The notes under the pieces are model-generated. The model did not search any database. It saw nothing but the letters and a program-made list of their open reading frames with translations, and was not told the origin of the DNA. 64,000 nucleotides of DNA from Deinococcus hopiensis KR-140 (GTDB taxonomy: Bacteria > Deinococcota > Deinococci > Deinococcales > Deinococcaceae). Position numbers and translations under genes: made by a program. Location: contig NZ_FWWU01000005.1 in the NCBI RefSeq assembly GCF_900176165.1, positions 124,001 to 188,000 of the forward strand. The letters are read 5' to 3'. Within the stretch, counting starts at the first letter, position 1. The number at the start of each line of letters is the position of its first letter. This document shows positions 54,136 to 61,600 of the stretch, piece after piece.

Positions 54136-54282
54136 ACTGCCCATTCTGCTCGGAGCCCAACAAGTGTGGGCACGAATGTGTGGTGAGTTGGTGCGATGTT
54201 CGCTCGCTCGAAAAAGGGGAGTGAGGCATCTTTAGGTCCACTGAAATGCTGGGCTGCCGAACTATTGCGACGCCACCATTCA

Positions 54283-54645
54283 CTATGTCCAGGAAAGGGC
54301 CGGAATGGCGCGGCTGACCGGCCCTGACACCGGGGCCAGGTCCAGCGTCTGCACTCCCATGGCCCAGCTGAAGAGCTGCCGCGCGCCCCAGGGATAGAGC
54401 TCGACCCCCATGGCCCGCGTGAGGCCCACCGACACCAGCCGCTGTGGCGTCAGGTGCATGCCGGTCAAGGTGGCGCCGGGCATGCGCTCCAGTGTGCCCT
54501 GCCAGGAATCTCCACTGAAAAACGTCAGACAAACGGTGCGCTCCGGCATGAAGCGGTGTTCTTCCTGCACTGACGCATGAAATTCCTCGACCTGCCAGTA
54601 CGTCCGCACCAGTGGCCGCAGCTGGGGATGGGGCAGGACTTCGAG
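54283..54645 (-). pseudogene. AraC-type regulator N-terminal domain, truncated
   Basis: 'LPHPQLRPLVRTYWQVEEFH', 'PERTVCLTFFSGDSWQGTLE', 'GVELYPWGARQLFSWAMGVQ' are typical of the sensor domain (DUF6597-like) of one AraC group. The start is cut by a TAG next to IS66 sequence and the DNA-binding half is missing. Confidence 0.6.
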
Positions 54646-54659
54646 CTACACCGGTCAGG

Positions 54660-54765
54660 TGAGGGCATCTCGGACGTACCTTGCCCAGATTGTGAACGCC
54701 TCCTGGCGGCCATCCGCGAGTTGCAAGCGCAGGTCGCGCGAATCAGCGAGACCCCAGTCAATTAG
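54660..54765 (+). pseudogene. IS66-type transposase N-terminal fragment
   Basis: Encodes 'DVPCPDCERLLAAIRELQAQ' then a stop at 54763-54765, where the IS630 element begins. Similar to the fragment at 41469. Confidence 0.5.
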
Positions 54766-54782
54766 TACAACGCATTTAAGAT

Positions 54783-55304
54783 TTAGATAAACTGTGTGCC
54801 GAGGATGTTGAGTCCCGTCACCAGGGCCCCGCGAAGTTCAGGCACCGAGTTGTAACAGCGACGTGGCATCAGGATGCCCTTCAGTCTGCGCCACACCTCC
54901 TCGATCAGGTTGAGAAAAGGCGCATAAGGTGGGAGGTAACGCAGCTACAGTCCTTTCTCTTCCCACTGTGTGATCTTTTCTGCGAACTGCGCTCCCTTGT
55001 GAAAGGGAACGTTGTCCAGGACCACGACGGTGAGCCGATCGGGTGTACAGCCTGCAGCCAGGGTCTCCAAGTCAGCGATGACCTGCTGAGTGTTGCACGT
55101 TCCCTGCAGCTTACGGACTTGCAGGCGCTCTTCACGTCCCTGGAAGCTGGAGGTGCCGATGAGGTTGATGCGTCCAGCCGATCCCCACCGGGTGGGGATC
55201 TCAAACTGTGGCCCAGAACCCCGCCTGAACCAAGTCCCACCGATGGACAACATCAAGGAAAGGCCGGTCTGATCGAGGTACTTCAAGGTCAATCGGCCGT
55301 CCAA
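54783..55304 (-). pseudogene. IS630 transposase OrfB, nonsense-interrupted
   Basis: DDE part: 'YLDQTGLSLMLSIGGTWFRR', 'LTVVVLDNVPFHKG', stop TAG at 54947-54945 after 'EKGL', then in frame 'LRYLPPYAPFLNLIEEVWRRLK' to TAA 54783. A single change TAC to TAG explains the break. Also the first Asp lies in 'YLDQTG'. Confidence 0.8.
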
Positions 55305-55810
55305 TGCCCCTTTTTTAGCGTCTCCAAGGCGCGCTGATGTTGCTGCACCCCTTCAGGATCGAGCTTCTTTGCCGGTGAATCCCTTGCTCGCTTCCAGCTG
55401 TATCCCAGCCGTTGGAGATGATTGCCCAGGGCACGAGGTCGGATCACGATCTGCAACTGCCTCTCGATTTCCTCGCACAGCAGAGGCGCGTTCCAGAAGC
55501 GCTGTTCCTGCAGTTTCTCGTGGAGAAACTGCTCAACCTCTGGGGTCACCGCGGAACGTCGTCCGGGTGCGCATCCATCCGTCAGTCCTGACATTCCGTC
55601 CTCTTCAAACCGTGTGAGGTCGTTGTGAATGGCTTGATGGTTGCGATCAAAGTGTTTTGACAGTTGGGGAATGCTCCAACCCGCTCGATGGAGTCGCAGA
55701 ATACTGGCTCGGAGCCGAGCCTTTGGATGGGTATGAGGGCTGAGTTCCAATTCACGGAGGCGAGCGTCGTCTTCCTCTGAAATTTCGATACGTCGGGCAG
55801 GGCGGGCCAT
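55289..55810 (-). CDS. IS630 transposase OrfA
   Basis: 173 aa. Two HTH-like parts ('LHRAGWSIPQLSKHFDRNHQAIHNDLTRFEEDG' and 'PRALGNHLQRLGYSWKRARD'). Ends in A6G4 (about 55306-55315), a likely programmed slippage into OrfB. Confidence 0.85.
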   Translation of the reverse strand: MARPARRIEISEEDDARLRELELSPHTHPKARLRASILRLHRAGWSIPQLSKHFDRNHQAIHNDLTRFEEDGMSGLTDGCAPGRRSAVTPEVEQFLHEKLQEQRFWNAPLLCEEIERQLQIVIRPRALGNHLQRLGYSWKRARDSPAKKLDPEGVQQHQRALETLKKGHWTAD

Positions 55811-55952
55811 GCCTAAGTCTACTTCTCAACTGCGCTGTACTTAGGGCGTCACTACGCGGCGCGACAGCATCCTCCGCGCCGCGCAGTGACAGGGAACGCC
55901 TTCGTGTTAAACAGTTGCCTGTACTGCGAAAAAAAGCGCGCACACACAGTTT

Positions 55953-55971
55953 TTGACGCCAGATTGACGCC
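55953..55971 (+). promoter_or_regulatory. Phased direct repeat, copy 1
   Basis: TTGACGCC at 55953 and 55964, exactly 11 bp apart, 9-16 bp before TACTGT (55980-55985). The layout of PhoB/OmpR-type binding sites. A GCGGCGCG/CGCGCCGC hairpin lies upstream (55856-55886). Confidence 0.6.
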
Positions 55972-55990
55972 CCGGCACCTACTGTGGGGC

Positions 55991-56197
55991 ATGAGGCGAG
56001 AACAGTTTTACGTGCTGCGACTCTGGAACGACGGCGCTTCCCCCGAAGACTGGCGAGTCGCGCTCTCACCTCTGGTGGGTGGTCCAGAGCGGTACTTCAT
56101 CAGCGTGCAGGACTTTTCCCGCTTCCTGGGCGAGGGCGACGGCCTGCACCTGCGCGGGTGGGACGCGCCGCCTTCTCCGTCCGGGCCCTCCTCTTGA
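55991..56197 (+). CDS. Small conserved-looking protein
   Basis: 68 aa: 'MRREQFYVLRLWNDGASPED', 'WRVALSPLVGGPERYFISVQ'. ATG 55991 lies 5 nt after a TACTGT -10 box (leaderless). Resembles small deinococcal proteins carrying one beta sheet; function unknown. First gene of the envelope cluster. Confidence 0.6.
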   Translation: MRREQFYVLRLWNDGASPEDWRVALSPLVGGPERYFISVQDFSRFLGEGDGLHLRGWDAPPSPSGPSS

Positions 56198-56232
56198 TCC
56201 CACCGCCTTCCCTCTCGCCTCAAGGAGACCCC

Positions 56233-56943
56233 ATGCGTACTGCGCCCCTCACCCTGCTGCTCGCTGCCCTCACCTCCGCCGCCTCGGCCCAGACCCTCTT
56301 TCTCAACGGCAAGCCTTCTCCTGAGAAACCCGTCGTGCTCAACGGCAAGACGTACGTGCCCGTGACGGTGCTCCCCGCCCTGGGCGTACCCGTCAACATC
56401 GTGGGCAGTGTGGTGCGGCTGGGCACGGGGAGCGCGGCGAGCCCCAATGCCCAGGGCAACGGGGCGGGCGGGGCGGGCCAGAAGGCCAGCGTGGAGGGCT
56501 GCGTGAACGAGTGGCTGTTCAACGGCATCTGGCGACTGCGCGTGACGAAAGTGGACCGCGTGCAGGACCAGTATTACGGCGAGGGCTGGGGCGTGACGAT
56601 GGAGATTCGCAACGGGACGACCGAAACCCTGACGATGGACAATGCCGGCATCATCTACAACGGCGCCGTGGAGATTGACTTTGCCGACGGCAACAGCTGG
56701 TCCAAGAGCTGGCGCGAGGGCTGGCAGGACAAGACCTACGCCAAGATGCTGCAGGGCGGCGGCACCGTGTATCAGTTCAAGATTTTCCCCGAGAGCAAGA
56801 TGGACGCCGCCGCCGTTTCGGCCTACGCGCCGCAGAAGTTCCAGTTGGAGGTGGAGAAGAAAGTGCGCGCAGACCGCGGCGTGAAGGTCGGCTTCACCGT
56901 GCCCGACCCCAGCTTCCGCGTCAACCTGACCTGCAGGAAGTAG
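56233..56943 (+). CDS. Exported protein with copper-amine-oxidase-like stalk domain
   Basis: 236 aa. Signal peptide ('LTLLLAALTSAASAQ'), a short stalk-type domain ('LFLNGKPSPEKPVVLNGKTYVPVTVLPALGV'), Gly-rich linker, then a beta-sandwich ('GWGVTMEIRNGTTETLTMDN'). ATG 56233 has AAGGAG 6 nt upstream. Probably a periplasmic or surface protein. Confidence 0.78.
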   Translation: MRTAPLTLLLAALTSAASAQTLFLNGKPSPEKPVVLNGKTYVPVTVLPALGVPVNIVGSVVRLGTGSAASPNAQGNGAGGAGQKASVEGCVNEWLFNGIWRLRVTKVDRVQDQYYGEGWGVTMEIRNGTTETLTMDNAGIIYNGAVEIDFADGNSWSKSWREGWQDKTYAKMLQGGGTVYQFKIFPESKMDAAAVSAYAPQKFQLEVEKKVRADRGVKVGFTVPDPSFRVNLTCRK

Positions 56944-56992
56944 GCGGGCCAGGGATGGGGAGAACCGGGACTTTCCCCGCTCCCACCCTCTT

Positions 56993-57011
56993 TTGACGCC
57001 CATTTGACGCC
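56993..57011 (+). promoter_or_regulatory. Phased direct repeat, copy 2
   Basis: TTGACGCC at 56993 and 57004, 11 bp apart, same arrangement as at 55953. Lies 34 nt before the leader frame of the beta-barrel gene. Confidence 0.6.
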
Positions 57012-57044
57012 CTCCCCCGGACGATAGAGCCAGGAGGCAAATCC

Positions 57045-57143
57045 ATGAAGCGTCGTGATCCAGCGGCCTCTCCCTCGCGGGCGGCCCGTCCGCCCTTCCT
57101 GTCTGCCGGAGGAGGTCGCACTCCGGCCCGGTCTGTTCCGTGA
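57045..57143 (+). CDS. 32-residue leader frame coupled to the beta-barrel gene
   Basis: ATG 57045 is preceded by a near-perfect AGGAGG (7 nt away), but encodes only a basic peptide ('MKRRDPAASPSRAARPPFLS...'), ending in TGA that overlaps the GTG of the next gene (GTGA at 57140). The beta-barrel GTG has no ribosome binding site of its own, so its translation probably depends on this frame. Confidence 0.5.
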   Translation: MKRRDPAASPSRAARPPFLSAGGGRTPARSVP

Positions 57144-58522
57144 GGGGGAGGCGGCCCCTCGGCCTACTGGCCCTGCTGCTCGCCGTGGGCACGGCGCGGG
57201 CGGAAGGCAGCTTCGGCGTGCGCTACTTCCTGCCCGCGTCCCCGGCGCTCAGCGGTCTCAGCCTCGACGCCACCTGGCGCGGCGAGGCGCTGGGCGGGCA
57301 ACTCGACGCGCGGGCGAGTTTCGCCGGACCCGAGAAACAGTCGTTTGGCCTGACCTACACCCGCGACAAGACGGTGGTGCTGACCCAGTACGACGCCTCG
57401 CGCACCCTCTCGGGGCGGGGGCAGACTGGACTGCTGTTCGTGCAGCAGGGCTTCGCGCCGTCCGGGGACACGGGTTTGCGGCAACTCGGGGTCACCGCCG
57501 TGTACACCGATGGGGGCGGAACCGGGTACGCCTTCCGGGTGGTCAACGCGGACCTGACCGGAAGCGGCAGCTTCTCAAAGCGCTGGAACTGGTCCCTGGG
57601 CACCGGAACCACCCTCAGCGACTCGGGCACCGACGAGGGGTACGGCAACCGCACGGTGAGCACCCGCGCCCGCGCCGGAGTCACGGGCCGCTTCGAGGGC
57701 GCGCACCCGGCCAGCGTGAACCTTCAGGGCAGTTGGGACCACAGCAGCACCACAGCGGGAGGCAAGCCCGGCAGCCCCACCCCCTCGCGCCTGGGCCTGA
57801 GTGGCAACGCGAGCGTGAACGTGACCGCCACCGAAACCGTCACCACCTCGGCGCGGGCAGATTCCGCCGGCAACTGGAGCAGCGACCTGGGGCTGCAAAG
57901 CACCCGCCCTCCGGGCTGGTCGCTCTCCGCGGGAGCGAATGTGAGCGGGCGCTTCGGGGTGGGTTCCGCCGCCGCCGTGCCCGCTGCTCTCGGCTGGACC
58001 GCCTCCGTGACCCGCGCTCCACAGCCTTGGGGCGGGCGGCTGACCTACACCGGCGCGGGGCAGCCCTCACCCTCGCACGCGCTGGACAGCGAGGTGCAGT
58101 ATCAGCGGGAACGCTTCTCGGTCCAACTCGGCGGGGGCGTGACCTGGCGTCAGGACGCGGCGACTTCAGCCTGGGTGACGGCCTACCGCGGCAGCGCGGG
58201 CGTGACGGCGCAGGGCGAGGGGCTCAATGCCCAGTTGCGGCTGAACCTCACCGCCAACCCCAGCGTGACGGGCGGCGTGACGACGTACCGCACGGGCGGC
58301 GGCCTCAGCGGCAGCGTGACGTATACGCGCGAAGCCCTGAGCGCCGAGTTCTCGTCCGCCCTCAACTACGCGCCCGGCAGTCCCGCCCCCTGGACGGGCG
58401 ACGTGGGCCTGGGCGTGCTGTACAAGGTGTCCGAACGCCTTCAGGTCAGCGGCAGCGTGCGCTACCGCCCCGACACCACCAACCCCGTGCAGGGGGGCGT
58501 CGGGCTGCGCTACACGTTCTGA
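57140..58522 (+). CDS. Outer-membrane beta-barrel protein
   Basis: 460 aa. Signal peptide ('LGLLALLLAVGTARA'), then alternating amphipathic strands with frequent Tyr/Trp/Gly and Ser/Thr-rich turns ('LSGLSLDATWRGEALGGQLD', 'VQYQRERFSVQLGGGVTWRQ'), ending in 'GGVGLRYTF', a C-terminal Phe signature recognised by BamA. Deinococcus has an outer-membrane-like layer, so an outer-membrane porin or transporter fits. Confidence 0.82.
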   Translation: MRGRRPLGLLALLLAVGTARAEGSFGVRYFLPASPALSGLSLDATWRGEALGGQLDARASFAGPEKQSFGLTYTRDKTVVLTQYDASRTLSGRGQTGLLFVQQGFAPSGDTGLRQLGVTAVYTDGGGTGYAFRVVNADLTGSGSFSKRWNWSLGTGTTLSDSGTDEGYGNRTVSTRARAGVTGRFEGAHPASVNLQGSWDHSSTTAGGKPGSPTPSRLGLSGNASVNVTATETVTTSARADSAGNWSSDLGLQSTRPPGWSLSAGANVSGRFGVGSAAAVPAALGWTASVTRAPQPWGGRLTYTGAGQPSPSHALDSEVQYQRERFSVQLGGGVTWRQDAATSAWVTAYRGSAGVTAQGEGLNAQLRLNLTANPSVTGGVTTYRTGGGLSGSVTYTREALSAEFSSALNYAPGSPAPWTGDVGLGVLYKVSERLQVSGSVRYRPDTTNPVQGGVGLRYTF

Positions 58523-58607
58523 GTTTCCCCTCCCTGCGGGCCATTTCAGTCCCCCACCCCACCTGAGCCAGGACCTTCGCTCCACTTCTCTCTCCGGGAG
58601 GTTTTGC

Positions 58608-61600
58608 ATGTTGCACCGTCCGCCCCTTCCCTGGTCCGCACGCAGCGGACCGCCCCTGCCGATGTGGCTGCGCCCGCTGGACTCAGCCTGGCGCCGCCTC
58701 GCGCTGCTGCTGGCGCTGCTGGCCTTTTCGCAGGCCGCCGCGCAGCAGAGCGTCACCCTTCAGCTTCCGTCCTCCTCCTTCGTGGGCACCGCCGTCACCG
58801 CGCAGATGACGGCCCCCGGCCTCACGGGCGGCACCGCCAGCTACACGCTGGAATGGGGCGACGGCGGCCGCGATCCAGTGACATTCACGTCTCCACCGAC
58901 GCCGCAAAGCGCCACGCACGTCTACACGGCTCCGGGCTCCTACACCGCCGTGTTGCGGAGCGCGGCGGGCGCTCCCGCCGCCACGGCCGGCATCACCGTA
59001 ATGGAGCGCTGCCAGATCGCCCTGACGCCCAGTCCAGCCACCCCCGGGCAGGCGGTGACGGCGAACCTGAGTAACCTGATGACGCAGACGCGCGCGCCGC
59101 ACACCCTGGACTGGGGCGACGGCACCCGCGTGGTGCTGCCCCTGGGACAGCCCACCGCGAGCGTGACGAAAGCGGGCGGCTATGCGCAGCCAGGCAGCTA
59201 CACAGTGACCGTGCAGACGGCGGCGGGCGACACCCTCTGCTCGGCCCCCGTGGCCGTGGCGGCCTCCGCACCGACCCTGGGGGTCACGCCCGTGAGCGGC
59301 AATGTGGGCGATCCCTTCACCGCTGCGCTGGGGAACCTGCTCGCCGGAGTGCCCTACACGCTCGACTGGGGCGACGGCACCGTGGAAAACGTCAGTGGCG
59401 CAGGGACCCTGACCCGCATCCACAGCTACGCGGCGGCGGGAACGTACACGGTGAAGTTGGCGGCGGTGGGGGCCGCGCCCTCGGTGGCCGTACAGGCTGT
59501 AACGGTGACGGCCCCCACGCCCACGCTGAGCGTGACGCCCACCTCGGCGTTGGTGGGCGAGAGCGTGACCGCCTCGGTGGGGAACGCCGCACCCGGCCTG
59601 GAGCTTGACTGGGGCGACAACGCCTCCTCGCCCGCCGGGGCGAGTGTGAAGCACAGCTACTCCGCGCCCGGCACCTACACCGTTCAGCTGGTGCGCGGCG
59701 GGCGGGCGGTGCCCGGCGTGGCCCCCGTCGCCGTGACCGTGACGCTCAACACCCCCGACTTCACCGTGTCGCCCGGGAGCGCGCCGCCCGGAGCCCCCTT
59801 CACCGCCACCCTGGGGCGGGTGGTCGCGGGCGTGACGTACACACTGGACTGGGGCGACGGCACCGTGGAGGGCGTGACGGGGAGCGGTACCGCGGCGCGG
59901 ACCCACAGCTACGCGGACCCCAGCGTGTACAGCGTGAAGCTCACCGCTCCCGGCCAGCCCCCCACCGTCCTCACCGTGACGGTCACGCTTCCCGCGCCCA
60001 CCCTGGCGGTGAACCCACAAACGGGAGTGCTGCCTGGCGACCCCGTGGAGGCCACCCTGGACAGCCTGATCGCCGGAACCGCGTACACCCTCGACTGGGG
60101 CGACGGCACGCAGGAGAAGGTGACCGGCAGCGGCGCCGCCAAACGCACGCACGCCTACACCAAGGCCGGCGTGTACGTGGTGCGCGTCTTTGCAGGCTCC
60201 GTGTCCAGCCCGGCCGTCACCGTGCAGGTGGGGGCCGTGTCCTGCCCCACGCTCACCACGTCTGAGACGCCAGTGCGGCTGTGGGCCCCGGTGGAGTACG
60301 CCTTCAGCGGCCTCCCCGCAGGCCGGACCGTCACGGTTGACTGGGGTGACGGCAGCGCGGCGAGCACCGTGGACACGGGACGCAGCCTGGAGGTGAGGGC
60401 AAAGCATACCTACGCCGCCACCGGTACCTTCCAGGTCAGCCTCAGCGTGACGGCCCAGGGCGGCGCACCCCAACCCCTGCCGTGCAAACTGCCCGTCGTT
60501 GTGACCGCGCCCCAGGCGGCTCTGGGCGTGGTGCCCCCGAATCCGCGCGTGGGGGAACAGGTGGCGCTGACCGTCAACGGGGTGCCCAGTGGAACGGCCC
60601 TGCGCGTGGACTGGGGCGACGGGAGCGGGCCCGACACGCTCACCCAGAGCGCGGAGGGACAGCGTCTGGGCACCCACGTCTACCGCAAGGACGGCACGTA
60701 TGTGGTCAAGGTCAATCTGACGGACGGCACCCTCCTGGGCACCACGCCCGTCACGGTGAACGTGCCTCCCTCCACGCTGACGGTCACCCCGGACCGGGCC
60801 GGGCAACCCAGCCTCATTGACCTCTCGGACCTCGTCACAGACCCCGGGTACAGCTACAGCCTGGACTTTGGGGACGGCTCGTCGCAGCCCGTGGCAAACA
60901 CCACGGCCGCAGCACAAGTTAAACATGTGTACGCCCAGAGCGGCGTCTACCCCGTGACCCTGCGTGCCCAGGGTTACGACTTCGGTTCCCGTGTGGTGGC
61001 GCAGGGCGTGGCGAATATCGGCGTGGCCGTGGGCGTGAATACCTTCTCCGCTGAGGTCCGCGCCGCCGCCGCTCCCGGCCAGCCGCTTCCGGGCACCGGC
61101 ACGCCCGCCCCCACCCCCGTGGACGTGGCGCAGAACGCGCAGGCCGCTTCGGTGGTCACGCTGAACGTGGAGGGCGCAGGCACCTTGCGCGTGCGCTGGA
61201 CCTGGACGCGGCTGGACGCGAAGGATGCGGCGACGGGCACGCCCGTGGTGCTCGACACCCGCGACGTGACCCTGAAGGCGGGGCTCAACACCGCGCAGGT
61301 CACGTTGCCCACCACCACCGCCGGGCGCTACGCCCTGAAGGTGGAGAACCTGGGCAACCCCAGCGACCCCAAGGTGCCCCCCGGAGCGAACGTCAGCGTG
61401 CAGGTCGTGAACATCGCGGGCACCGCGCCGCCCAAGCTGCTCCTCGTGGGCGAGGGGGACCACCAGTTCCGCTTTACCATCCTCAGCCTCATCCTGCTCG
61501 ACAAGGACAAGGTAACGGGCGCGCCCAAGGCGTTTGATCCGAACAACTTCTGGGCCAAGGTCCAGATTGAGGGCGGCACCCTGGCCGTGGGGAGCCTGGG

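Larger units (their letters stand above)
54763..55843 (-). mobile_element. IS630-family insertion sequence, complete ends
   Basis: Terminal repeats AGTACAACGCATTTAAG (from 54764) and the inverse of AGTACAGCGCAGTTGAG (to 55842), 14 of 17 matching, TA at both ends. Two frames on the minus strand. Different from the IS630 at 16651. Confidence 0.8.

Noticed and set aside
58683..61463. 926-codon open frame on the minus strand
   Set aside because: Antisense to the PKD gene; arises from GC-rich third positions. It has no domain and is full of His/Gly/Arg low complexity.
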